Notes under the pieces: generated by a model
Seen by the model: only the letters and a program-made list of their open reading frames with translations
Told to the model about the DNA's origin: nothing
Databases searched by the model: none
Shown: one piece after another, positions 45,303 to 53,725 of the stretch
Position numbering within the stretch: position 1 is the first letter of the stretch
Layout of the letters: every line of letters begins with the position of its first letter
From: Fimenecus sp052169395
Lineage (GTDB): Bacteria; Bacillota; Clostridia; Oscillospirales; Acutalibacteraceae
Direction of reading: 5' to 3'
Assembly (NCBI GenBank): GCA_052169395.1
Contig: JBQNCN010000001.1
Location: 186,001 to 250,000 of the forward strand
Length of the DNA stretch: 64,000 nucleotides
Position numbers and translations under genes: made by a program

Positions 45303-46184
45303 CTACACCTTTTCCACAATCTTTTTACCTAAAATTCCTGTCGGTTTTACAAGTAAAACTACAATTAGAATTGCAAACACTATCGCATCGGAAAGTTGCG
45401 ATGAAATATAAGTTTTGGAAAGAATTTCTACAATACCAATCAAAAGTCCTCCTATTGCTGCTCCAGGAATTGAACCTATACCACCTAAAACAGCAGCCAC
45501 AAATGCCTTAATTCCAGGCATGGCACCGGTTTGACTAGTAAGCGTAGGATAAATTGAACATAGAAGCACTCCTGCAATAGCGGCAAGTCCTGAACCAATA
45601 GCAAAAGTCATTGAAATAGTCCTGTTAACATTTATTCCCATAAGCTGTGCTGCCGCTCTATCTTCAGATACCGCAAGCATAGCTGAACCCGGTTTTGTTT
45701 TATTTACAAAAAGCATGAGTGCAATCATTATTACAACCGTTGTAATTAAAGTAATGACAGTTTCACCCGAAATTACAATTTCACCTCCCGCAAATTTTAA
45801 CGGTGCCATATTTACAACCGATTTAAAATTTTTTGCCTGAGAGCCAAAAATCAAAAGTGCGGCATTTTGAAGAAAATATGATACACCAATTGCCGTAATT
45901 AAAACTGCAAGTGGCGTTGCACCTCTAAGAGGCTTATATGCAAGTTTTTCAATTAGAATCCCAAGTCCCGTACACACAATCATTGCAATTATTATCGAAA
46001 TATATGGATTAAGACCTGCATTTGATACAAGCACAAAAACAATATATCCTCCAACCATAATAACATCGCCATGCGCAAAGTTAAGCATCTTTGCAATGCC
46101 GTAAACCATTGTATAGCCAAGCGCAATAACTGCATATATTGCACCAAGACTAACTCCGTTTATAAGATAATTTATAAAACTCAA
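45303..46184 (-). CDS. livH: Branched-chain amino-acid ABC transporter permease LivH
   Basis: A 293-residue permease with about eight TM helices, beginning INYLINGVSLGAIYAVIALG and with the family motifs NFAHGDVIMVGGY and AVSEDRAAAQLMGINVNRTI. SD GGAGGG precedes the ATG. The Liv binding protein (LivK/LivJ), usually the first gene, is not found anywhere in the window; a glycosidase gene lies in its place. Confidence 0.95.
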   Translation of the reverse strand: MSFINYLINGVSLGAIYAVIALGYTMVYGIAKMLNFAHGDVIMVGGYIVFVLVSNAGLNPYISIIIAMIVCTGLGILIEKLAYKPLRGATPLAVLITAIGVSYFLQNAALLIFGSQAKNFKSVVNMAPLKFAGGEIVISGETVITLITTVVIMIALMLFVNKTKPGSAMLAVSEDRAAAQLMGINVNRTISMTFAIGSGLAAIAGVLLCSIYPTLTSQTGAMPGIKAFVAAVLGGIGSIPGAAIGGLLIGIVEILSKTYISSQLSDAIVFAILIVVLLVKPTGILGKKIVEKV

Positions 46185-46223
46185 AATATACCCTCCATAT
46201 TCTGATTTATTAAATTCAAATCA

Positions 46224-48158
46224 TCAGTCAAATTCTGAAAATCCACTTATTACTTCTCCATTAGGAAAAACAGCTTCATATCTTCCTATTTCAAAATCCG
46301 CTTTAATTACAGTTCCATCCGAATAATAATTTTTTTGTATTTTACCATTGTTTGTGCAAAGCTTAAATTGTATAAGTTCTTTATCATATAATCGTTTTGA
46401 TATTTCCGCAAGCTTATTTACCTTTTCAATTTCTTTTTTTAGCTTATCATCAGCTATCAAACAATAATCATTAGGACGTAAATCCTTTCCCAATTTGATA
46501 GTTTCTCTTCCGAAAGGATTTATTACAGGCATTCCCGCATTTAATGCACAGTGAAGATGTGCACTTTCTCCCTTAGGAATGCCCCAATTAAGTGAATAAC
46601 CCCAAGGAATAAAAAGACAATCATGATATACAAGATTAAAAAGCGGAATCGGTATACCATATGGTTCGCCGTAATACTGTGGTTTTTCATAATACGGTGC
46701 GTGATGTATAAGCGCAACTGAATTCATTAAATGAAATCCGCCTTCTTCAGAAGATACTATAATTCCTCTGTCATTTAAAAGTTTACAACAAGCTCTTCTA
46801 TATTCAACACTTTGTTCTCTTGTGATTTTATGATTTTCATCAAGACATTCATCACCCGGAAGCGCCGAAAACACATCTAAATATACACCATCAGGTTTTA
46901 TCCCCTGATTTTCAAGCTTATCATAGGTATTCTTTACAAAGTAAGGAGCAAAAGTTGTACATAAAATGGTCTGTGGTCCGCCATCCCAAGTTTCTTCATA
47001 GTGTATTGATCCGTTAGCTCTTATTACACGCTTTTTTTCATCATAGGCACTTGAATCGAGATAAAAATCTCTATATTGATCATGAAAAGCAAAAAGATAT
47101 GAAAGCTCTTTTGTCTTATCTAAAAGCTTTTTTAATCCTTTACTTCCACCTGCTTTTTTACAAATCGGAAGAGGATTTGGATGTCCATGATCATATCCGT
47201 TTTCACCCCATCCGTCAGTATGTATATAAAGTTTTTTCAAACCGAGATCTTTCAATTTTTGAAGCTGCTGTGCTCTATTTTCAAAAGTACTGTAAAGTCT
47301 TTCGTTTATACCACCTGATTTATACATATTAGATTGCTTATTAAGGCATTCATATATTTTATTATGCAGAAGCGGTGTTCCTATCAATCTCTCAATATTA
47401 GGATTTTCGGCAAACTTTTGTTTTATAGTCTTTAATTCACCTTTATTTTCTATATATCGTCTATAATCCTTGGCAACGGTATTATAATCTCCGCAATTAT
47501 GAAATGTATAAATTATTGATCTTTCATATCCTATTTTTTTTAGTGATGACTCCCAGATAACAGATGTCAAAAAGCTGTCATTTGAGCCCTTACTGGAAAA
47601 TACCGCTGCATCATAAGGTGTTTCTATAATTGCTGAATAAGTCATTCCGTTTGTGTGTCTTCCATAAAGCGGCATATAACAACTTCCGCTACCAATTTTT
47701 CTACCCACATTAGTAAATGCCATTGTAAGAGTTTTATTTCTTTTATATCCATCAGGAACCAAAGCACCCTGACGTAATGACTCAACAGCATAATCACCTT
47801 CAGTATGAACCTCAGAATTTAAAGCTTCAGGAAAAAATATATTTTTAATCTCTCCCTCTTTTTCATTATCAACCTTTAAAGAAAATCTTAACTGATTTTC
47901 TGAAATTTCACTAACTGTAGTTATAAGAGAAATTTTTGAATTTATCCTTGGAAATCCCGAATATTTACAGGTTATTGATTTTTCAGTTATGCTCACTTGC
48001 TTTTTTGTCGCTGCAAAAAGCGGAACAGAAATTGGAACAGTAATTCCAGCAACCTTATTTACAAAAGTAATAAACGACTTACGACCGTCAGAAACAAAAG
48101 TTTTTCCATAAATCGTAATTTTATATTTTCCCGAAAATTTATTAAATTCAATCTTCAT
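46224..48158 (-). CDS. GH129/GH101-like glycoside hydrolase (putative alpha-N-acetylgalactosaminidase)
   Basis: The 644-residue cytoplasmic protein has an N-terminal beta-sandwich (about 1-225) and a TIM barrel with LYIHTDGWGENG, DGVYLDVFSALPGDE and IIVSSEEGGFHL. D428 and E471 are 43 residues apart. From memory, the nucleophile and acid/base of the bifidobacterial GH129 enzyme NagBb are D435 and E478, the same spacing in a protein of almost the same length. GH129 enzymes release GalNAc from mucin-type glycans inside the cell. The gene lies 4 bases after trmD and 39 before livH, within a housekeeping operon. The assignment is by eye. Confidence 0.65.
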   Translation of the reverse strand: MKIEFNKFSGKYKITIYGKTFVSDGRKSFITFVNKVAGITVPISVPLFAATKKQVSITEKSITCKYSGFPRINSKISLITTVSEISENQLRFSLKVDNEKEGEIKNIFFPEALNSEVHTEGDYAVESLRQGALVPDGYKRNKTLTMAFTNVGRKIGSGSCYMPLYGRHTNGMTYSAIIETPYDAAVFSSKGSNDSFLTSVIWESSLKKIGYERSIIYTFHNCGDYNTVAKDYRRYIENKGELKTIKQKFAENPNIERLIGTPLLHNKIYECLNKQSNMYKSGGINERLYSTFENRAQQLQKLKDLGLKKLYIHTDGWGENGYDHGHPNPLPICKKAGGSKGLKKLLDKTKELSYLFAFHDQYRDFYLDSSAYDEKKRVIRANGSIHYEETWDGGPQTILCTTFAPYFVKNTYDKLENQGIKPDGVYLDVFSALPGDECLDENHKITREQSVEYRRACCKLLNDRGIIVSSEEGGFHLMNSVALIHHAPYYEKPQYYGEPYGIPIPLFNLVYHDCLFIPWGYSLNWGIPKGESAHLHCALNAGMPVINPFGRETIKLGKDLRPNDYCLIADDKLKKEIEKVNKLAEISKRLYDKELIQFKLCTNNGKIQKNYYSDGTVIKADFEIGRYEAVFPNGEVISGFSEFD

Positions 48159-48162
48159 AATA

Positions 48163-48882
48163 TCAACTTTTTAATAATTTTTTATCGATATTTGAGAGTT
48201 CATCAAATGAAAGCATATCAGGACGATTTTTCAATGTCAATTCAAGAGATTTCTTTCTTCTCCAATCAAAAATTTTCTTATGGTTTCCAGAAATTAAAAC
48301 ATCAGGAACTTCAATGGTTTCCCATATATAAGGCTTTGTATATTGCGGATATTCAAGAAGTCCGTTAAAATGGCTTTCAACCTCGGCAGCCTCTTCATTT
48401 CTTAAAACACCTGGAATCATTCTTGAAACTGCATCCGCCAAAACAAGTGCAGGGAGCTCCCCTCCGGTTATAACATAATCACCTATTGAAATTTCTTCAT
48501 CGCAAAGTTTATCAAGTACCCTTTGATCAACACCCTCATATCTTCCACATAAGATTGCAATATGTGGATATTCAGAAATTTCTTTTACCTTATTTTGCGT
48601 AAGAGTTTTTCCTTTTGGCGACATATAGATAAAATGAACATCAGCATTGCGTTTTTTCTCTATCGCTCTAAAACAATCCGCAATCGGCTGACAAGTCATT
48701 ATCATACCAGTTCCTCCACCATATGGAGTATCATCAGTCTTTTTATGTGTATCCAAAGAATAATCTCTTATATTTTCACAAGAAATATCAATCAAATTAT
48801 TTTTTCTGGCTCTACCTATAATACTTTCATTAAGATAATTTTCACAAATTTCAGGGAAAATAGTCATTATATCAATTGTCAT
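48163..48882 (-). CDS. trmD: tRNA (guanine-37 N1)-methyltransferase
   Basis: TrmD makes m1G37 and prevents frameshifting. The 239-residue SPOUT methylase shows DDTPYGGGTGMIM, LCGRYEGVDQRVLD and the trefoil-knot SAM site ISIGDYVITGGELPAL. The ATG at 48882 follows GAGGGAC; an in-frame TTG one codon earlier is less likely. It overlaps the rimM end by 11 bases. Confidence 0.98.
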   Translation of the reverse strand: MTIDIMTIFPEICENYLNESIIGRARKNNLIDISCENIRDYSLDTHKKTDDTPYGGGTGMIMTCQPIADCFRAIEKKRNADVHFIYMSPKGKTLTQNKVKEISEYPHIAILCGRYEGVDQRVLDKLCDEEISIGDYVITGGELPALVLADAVSRMIPGVLRNEEAAEVESHFNGLLEYPQYTKPYIWETIEVPDVLISGNHKKIFDWRRKKSLELTLKNRPDMLSFDELSNIDKKLLKS

Positions 48883-49393
48883 CAAAAAGTCCCTCTACTT
48901 CGTTTATCTTAACAATTCCATTCTTCAAATCAATTTCATCAAGAATAGATTTAACACCCGGAATAAGATATTCACTGCCATTATCCCCTAATATTACCCA
49001 AACATCATTTGCAGGATATTTTATAATTTCCTTAACAGTTCCATAAATTTTTCTGGCATCATTCGCATTTATAACGGTAAGTCCTATTAAATCCTTGATA
49101 AAATTTCTTGATTTTGGAAGTATAATTTCAGTTTTATCAAAGTAAAGTGTTTTATTCTTCAGTTTTTCAGCCTTTTCACAGCTATCAACTTCAGATAGTA
49201 AAATAACAAATTGCTCCTTTCGCTTTCCCAATTTTAAAAGATCATAACAATCGAAAGAAGTTTTATTCTTAATATATATTTTCTTTATTTGTTCGGCAAC
49301 ATACATTTCAGTTTCAGGATTTACATTAAGCTCACCCTTCAAACCTTTTAAAGAAACCACCGTTCCGAACAAAAGCAAATTATTATCTGTCAT
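48872..49393 (-). CDS. rimM: Ribosome maturation factor RimM
   Basis: RimM assists 30S head assembly with ribosomal protein S19. The 173-residue protein (from ATG 49393) has the N-terminal LFGTVVSLKGLKGELNV domain and a PRC-barrel (DLIGLTVINAN, YGTVKEIIKYPANDVWV, LIPGVKSILDEID). Start choice is difficult: the ATG has no SD, while a TTG at 49417 (8 residues longer) sits 6 bases after AAAGGA, with both elements buried in a strong hairpin. Confidence 0.93.
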   Translation of the reverse strand: MTDNNLLLFGTVVSLKGLKGELNVNPETEMYVAEQIKKIYIKNKTSFDCYDLLKLGKRKEQFVILLSEVDSCEKAEKLKNKTLYFDKTEIILPKSRNFIKDLIGLTVINANDARKIYGTVKEIIKYPANDVWVILGDNGSEYLIPGVKSILDEIDLKNGIVKINEVEGLFDDN

Positions 49394-49409
49394 ATAAATA
49401 AAAGTCAAA

Positions 49410-49436
49410 GTCGTCAAAGGATTATCCTTTGACGAC
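49410..49436 (-). terminator. Hairpin between khpA and rimM
   Basis: An 11-bp stem GTCGTCAAAGG / CCTTTGACGAC with a 5-base loop. On the minus strand it is followed by TTTGACTTTTATTT, a poor U-tract, so it may attenuate transcription or hide the only SD (AAAGGA) of rimM. Confidence 0.6.
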
Positions 49437-49459
49437 TTCCAAAGTAAACTTTTTACTGA

Positions 49460-49699
49460 TCAGTCGTCGATTTCGACGTTAACCTTCTGACCGTCCTTAG
49501 CTGCACGAGCTTTTGCAATAACTCTGATTGCATTGGCAATGCGGCCTTCTTTACCGATAACTCTGCCCATATCTTCATCTGCTACTTTAAGATGATAAAC
49601 AGTGTAGCCTCTTTCATCGGGTTCTTCGTCTACGGTTACAGTTACGGCGTCAGGATTGTTTACAAGACCTTTTGCCATAAATTCGATGAGTTCTTTCAT
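49460..49699 (-). CDS. khpA: KH-domain RNA-binding protein KhpA (YlqC)
   Basis: A 79-residue single KH domain protein with the GxxG loop in GRVIGKEGRIANAIRVI. KhpA pairs with KhpB to bind many transcripts and affects cell division in Gram-positive bacteria. It lies between rpsP and rimM, its usual place. Confidence 0.95.
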   Translation of the reverse strand: MKELIEFMAKGLVNNPDAVTVTVDEEPDERGYTVYHLKVADEDMGRVIGKEGRIANAIRVIAKARAAKDGQKVNVEIDD

Positions 49700-49718
49700 T
49701 TAGATCCTCCGTTTCTTA

Positions 49719-49961
49719 TTATAAAATACCGTTCTTTTTAAGAAGGGCTTTTACCGTATCAGTTGGCTGTGCGCCGTTCTTTATCCACTGCTTTGCCTTA
49801 TCTGAATCGATATGCACTTCAGCGGGAGTTTTGAGGGGATCATAAGTCCCTATTTCCTCAATAAATCTTCCATCACGTGGAAACTTGCTATCTGCAACAA
49901 CCACACGATAAAAAGGAGCTTTCTTTGCTCCGACTCTGCGAAGTCTGATTTTAACTGCCAT
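49719..49961 (-). CDS. rpsP: 30S ribosomal protein S16
   Basis: An 80-residue ribosomal protein with the signature VKIRLRRVGAKKAPFYRVVV near the N-terminus and GRFIEEIGTYDPL. Standard length. The ATG follows GGAGGAAT. Confidence 0.98.
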   Translation of the reverse strand: MAVKIRLRRVGAKKAPFYRVVVADSKFPRDGRFIEEIGTYDPLKTPAEVHIDSDKAKQWIKNGAQPTDTVKALLKKNGIL

Positions 49962-49983
49962 TTATTATTCCTCCATTTAGAAT

Positions 49984-51333
49984 TTACATATTTTTACCAA
50001 AGCCACCAAAGCCTGCCATTCTTTCAAGCTTTTTTCTGCCCGACTTAGAATTAAACTGTTTAAACATCTTTTTCATTTCACGATGCTGCTTTAAAAGACG
50101 ATTTACTTCTTCAACACTACTACCTGCACCGGCCGCAATTCTCTTTTTGCGTGAAGGATTAATAATTTCAGGATCTTCCCTTTCCTTTGCAGTCATCGAA
50201 TTTATAAGAGCCCTTATTTTATCAAGTTTGCCCTCATCAACATCAATATCGCGAATTTTACTACCAACTCCAGGTAAAAGCGAAAGCATACTTTTAATAC
50301 CACCCATTTTTTTTACCTGATCCATTTGCATAAGTAAATCATTTAAATCAAATTTATTTTTACGAAGTTTTTTTTCAAGCTCTGCTGCTTTTTTTTCATC
50401 AAGATTCATTTCAGCTTTTTCAATGAGCGACAATACATCTCCCATGCCTAAAATTCTTGATGCCATTCTGTCTGCATGAAAATAATCAAGATCAGAAAGT
50501 TTTTCACCAGTACCAATAAATTTTATAGGCTTTCCTGTTATGGACTTTGCCGAAAGAGCCGCACCGCCTCTTGTATCTCCATCAAGTTTTGTAAGCACAA
50601 GCCCATCAATACCGAGAGCATCATCAAAGGTTTTTGCAACGCTTACCGCATCCTGACCCGTCATTGAATCTATAACAAGTAGGATTTCATGTGGATGAAC
50701 ATTAGATTTAATTGATTTAAGCTCTTCCATAAGCTTTTCATCAATATGAAGCCGTCCCGCAGTATCAATTATAAGATAATCATAACCCTTATCTTTAGCA
50801 TACATCAAAGCATGTTTTGAAATTTCTACAGGATTTCCAAGTCCCTCTTCAAAAACCGGAATATCAGCACTTTCACCTAAAATCTGAAGTTGCTTTATGG
50901 CTGCAGGTCTATAAACATCACAAGCGGTAAGAAGCGGTCTGTGACCCTTTGATTTAAGCTTAAGAGCAATTTTAACAGCATGAGTTGTTTTACCAGAACC
51001 TTGAAGTCCACACATAAGTACAATTGTCGGTCCGTGTGAAGCATAAGCAATATCAGCCTTTCCCGCTCCACCCATAAGATCTGTAAGTTCTTCATTTACA
51101 ATCTTAATAACCATTTGAGCCGGTGTTAAGCTTTCAAGTACATTTGCACCGATTGCTCTTACAGTACATTTTTCAGTAAATTCCTTTGCAACCCTATAGT
51201 TTACATCAGCTTCCAAAAGTGCGAGTCTTACTTCACGCATTGCCTCTTTAACATCACTTTCAGTAAGGCTGCCCTTCGAACGAAGCCGCTTAAATGCAGA
51301 TTCTAATTTATCAGATAAACCTTCAAATGCCAT
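49984..51333 (-). CDS. ffh: Signal recognition particle protein Ffh
   Basis: The SRP GTPase targets nascent membrane and secreted proteins. The 449-residue protein has the N domain (1-90) and a G domain with GLQGSGKTT (109-117), DTAGR and TKLDGDTRGGAALS. The methionine-rich M domain follows from about 300, with the RKKRIAAGAGSSVEEVNRLL helix that binds SRP RNA. It is one base after ylxM, and ends 22 bases before rpsP. Confidence 0.98.
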   Translation of the reverse strand: MAFEGLSDKLESAFKRLRSKGSLTESDVKEAMREVRLALLEADVNYRVAKEFTEKCTVRAIGANVLESLTPAQMVIKIVNEELTDLMGGAGKADIAYASHGPTIVLMCGLQGSGKTTHAVKIALKLKSKGHRPLLTACDVYRPAAIKQLQILGESADIPVFEEGLGNPVEISKHALMYAKDKGYDYLIIDTAGRLHIDEKLMEELKSIKSNVHPHEILLVIDSMTGQDAVSVAKTFDDALGIDGLVLTKLDGDTRGGAALSAKSITGKPIKFIGTGEKLSDLDYFHADRMASRILGMGDVLSLIEKAEMNLDEKKAAELEKKLRKNKFDLNDLLMQMDQVKKMGGIKSMLSLLPGVGSKIRDIDVDEGKLDKIRALINSMTAKEREDPEIINPSRKKRIAAGAGSSVEEVNRLLKQHREMKKMFKQFNSKSGRKKLERMAGFGGFGKNM

Positions 51334-51702
51334 TTACTGTCCCTTTAAAGATAACGCCAAAGATTTAATCTCTACCGTCATATCATTGATTTCGCGCGAT
51401 AAAATATCATGACTTAAATTAAAATCATTTATTTCATCACTTTTTCTTATTATAGCATCAAGTGTTTTATCAAGCTCTTTTGATTTTTTTATAAATCCCA
51501 ACTTTTCTTCTGTTTCAAAAAGCTCATGTTCGGCACGCTTAATGCTGTCATAAACACCCTGTCTTGTGATCCCCTCATTTTCAGCAATTTCCTGAAGACT
51601 AAGATCATCATTATAATAATAATCAAGAAAGCTGCGCTGTTTCTGTGTTAAAACATCACCGTAATAATCCATCAATATTGAAATTTGGACATTATTTGCC
51701 AA
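51334..51702 (-). CDS. ylxM: YlxM-family SRP-associated helix-turn-helix protein
   Basis: YlxM proteins (sigma-70 region 4-like fold) modulate the SRP in Gram-positive bacteria and precede ffh. The conserved segment is ISILMDYYGDVLTQKQRSFLDYYY, and the HTH is SLQEIAENEGITRQGVYDSIKR. The open frame extends to 51786, but AAGGAGAG lies 6 bases before a TTG at 51702; starting there gives 122 residues, close to the family length. It appears to be the first gene of the 12-gene minus-strand run. Confidence 0.92.
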   Translation of the reverse strand: MANNVQISILMDYYGDVLTQKQRSFLDYYYNDDLSLQEIAENEGITRQGVYDSIKRAEHELFETEEKLGFIKKSKELDKTLDAIIRKSDEINDFNLSHDILSREINDMTVEIKSLALSLKGQ

Positions 51703-51826
51703 GCTTTTCTCTCCTTGTGTAAAGTTCAACTCTTTACAGTTGTCGATTATATAATATCCATTATGTTCTGTCAAGTATAAAATCATTGTTTTCAGATATA
51801 CATATGAAATATTAAGAAAAATATGT

Positions 51827-51832
51827 TATTAT
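51827..51832 (+). promoter_or_regulatory. Extended -10 box predicting a leaderless cca mRNA
   Basis: TGTTATTAT (extended -10) ends 7 bases before the ATG at 51840; ATGAAA (51804-51809) is a possible -35 at 17 bases. Transcription would start at or next to the A of the ATG. Confidence 0.45.
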
Positions 51833-51839
51833 TAAAAAT

Positions 51840-53207
51840 ATGAAAAATATTTGTATCCAAAAAATAATGAATGTAATGCCAAAAAGCGTTAAAAAAGCGC
51901 TTAAAATGTTAAATACTGCAGGGTTTGATGCCTTTGCGGTAGGTGGATGTATAAGAGACTGTTTACTTAATAAAATACCTTCTGACTGGGATATAACAAC
52001 TTCAGCAAAACCGCACGAAACCAAAAAGATTTTTAAAAATTATCAAAGTTTTGACAGCGGAATTTCACATGGCACAATAACCGTTATAATTGATGGAATT
52101 TCACTTGAAATCACCACATTTCGTTTTGACGGTAATTATAAAGATTTCAGACACCCTACAAGTGTTGAGTTTTCAAAACATATTGAAGACGATTTGTCAC
52201 GCCGTGATTTTACCATAAATGCAATGTGTTGTGATATTAAAGGAAATTTTATAGATTTATTCAATGGAATTAATGATTTAAATAACAAAATAATACGCTG
52301 TGTAGGCATAACAAACAAAAGATTTGATGAAGATGCGCTGAGAATTTTAAGAGCAATAAGATTTTCATCGACTTTACATTTTACATTAAGCAAAGACACC
52401 AAAAATGCTGTTTTGTTAAAAAAAGAAAATTTGCAATATATTGCAAAAGAACGTATAAAAACAGAATTTGTAAAACTTATAAACGGCTGTAATGCAGCCG
52501 AAGTTATAAGAGAATACCATAGCATAATTGAGATTTTTATTCCGGAGTTAAAAAATCTTATCAAATGTCCACAAAATACAAAATATCATAAATTTGATGT
52601 TTTCGAACATACGCTTGCAGCATTCAATGCGGTAAATAAAGAAAATTCAGGAGAATATTATACGGAAATGCGCCTCTCAATGTTCTTTCATGATTTCGGA
52701 AAACCACAGGCAAGAACAACCGATAAAAACGGAACCGACCATTTTAAAGGACATGCAGAAATTTCCTCAGAACTTACCAAAAAAATTCTAACAAGACTCA
52801 AATTTTCAAATAAAGAAATTGAACAAATAACTCTTAATGTTTATCTGCACGACACAAAAGCACCCAAAAACAAAATTGAAGCTAAAAAACTCTTATCAAA
52901 ATATGGCGAAGATGAATATAAAAAAATAATTATAATGAAACGTACGGATAATGACGGTAAGGCTTTTCCACATACAATTGATGAAAAGCTTTCACTTATG
53001 AAAAAATTTTATGAAGAAATCAAATATAATAACGAGTGCTATTCCATCAAAGAACTTAATATAGACGGTAATGATATAATATTAAACGGATTAGGAAAAA
53101 ACAAGGTTATAGGAAAAGAGTTGTCATTTTTACTTGATGCCGTAATAGAAGAGAAATGTAAAAATAAAAAGACGGAACTTTTAAAATATCTCAAGGAGAA
53201 TTTTTAA
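51840..53207 (+). CDS. CCA-adding tRNA nucleotidyltransferase (class II) with HD domain
   Basis: The 455-residue enzyme adds or repairs the CCA end of tRNAs. Motif A is FAVGGCIRDCLL followed by the catalytic DWD (D49, D51). Other motifs are RRDFTINAM and FDEDALRILRAIRF. Residues 240-350 carry an HD phosphohydrolase domain (MFFHDFGKP, HDTKAPK). The tRNAs in this window already encode CCA, so a repair role is likely for them. No SD precedes the ATG. The GNAT gene overlaps its last base. Confidence 0.93.
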   Translation: MKNICIQKIMNVMPKSVKKALKMLNTAGFDAFAVGGCIRDCLLNKIPSDWDITTSAKPHETKKIFKNYQSFDSGISHGTITVIIDGISLEITTFRFDGNYKDFRHPTSVEFSKHIEDDLSRRDFTINAMCCDIKGNFIDLFNGINDLNNKIIRCVGITNKRFDEDALRILRAIRFSSTLHFTLSKDTKNAVLLKKENLQYIAKERIKTEFVKLINGCNAAEVIREYHSIIEIFIPELKNLIKCPQNTKYHKFDVFEHTLAAFNAVNKENSGEYYTEMRLSMFFHDFGKPQARTTDKNGTDHFKGHAEISSELTKKILTRLKFSNKEIEQITLNVYLHDTKAPKNKIEAKKLLSKYGEDEYKKIIIMKRTDNDGKAFPHTIDEKLSLMKKFYEEIKYNNECYSIKELNIDGNDIILNGLGKNKVIGKELSFLLDAVIEEKCKNKKTELLKYLKENF

Positions 53208-53665
53208 TGAGGATACGCTTTGCAAAAGAAAAAGATTGTGAAAGAATTTACGATTTATCAAAAGAAATTGCGGAGTTTCATCATAATCTACGCCCAGATT
53301 TATTCAATAACACTCCAAAATATTCCATAAAAGAAATCATGAAAATTATAAATGAGAAGGACAATGTAATTCTTGTTGCAGCGGATTACAGCGACAATGT
53401 TATCGGCTACTGCATAAACTTAAAAAAAGAAAACGGTGGACACAGTTTTATTTATATTGACGATATTTGCATTGATGAATCTTACAGACGGCAAGGCATA
53501 GCTGAAAGGCTTATTGTCGAAACAAAAAAAGTTGCAAAAAAAAACGGTATAACAACTATAGAACTTCATGCCTTTTGTGATAATGAAGGTGCCGTTAAAT
53601 TTTATGAAAGTATAGGTATGAAAAAAAGATATATAACAATGGAATATATAAATAAACAAAATTAA
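53207..53665 (+). CDS. GNAT-family N-acetyltransferase
   Basis: A 152-residue GCN5-type acetyltransferase. Motif A (acetyl-CoA pyrophosphate loop) is IDESYRRQGIAERLI, and motif B is ELHAFCDNEGAVKFYESIGM. The acceptor substrate is unknown. It overlaps the cca stop by one base and is preceded by AAGGAG. Confidence 0.9.
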   Translation: MRIRFAKEKDCERIYDLSKEIAEFHHNLRPDLFNNTPKYSIKEIMKIINEKDNVILVAADYSDNVIGYCINLKKENGGHSFIYIDDICIDESYRRQGIAERLIVETKKVAKKNGITTIELHAFCDNEGAVKFYESIGMKKRYITMEYINKQN

Positions 53666-53692
53666 CCGCCGCTCATAATGAGCGGCGGTTAA
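53662..53692. terminator. Bidirectional terminator between GNAT and NEAT protein genes
   Basis: A GC-rich 14-bp stem TTAACCGCCGCTCA / TGAGCGGCGGTTAA with a tiny loop, between convergent genes; it includes the GNAT stop codon. The T-tracts are short. Confidence 0.75.
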
Positions 53693-53725
53693 AGAATGAA
53701 ATGATATGAAAAAACTGATTAAAAC

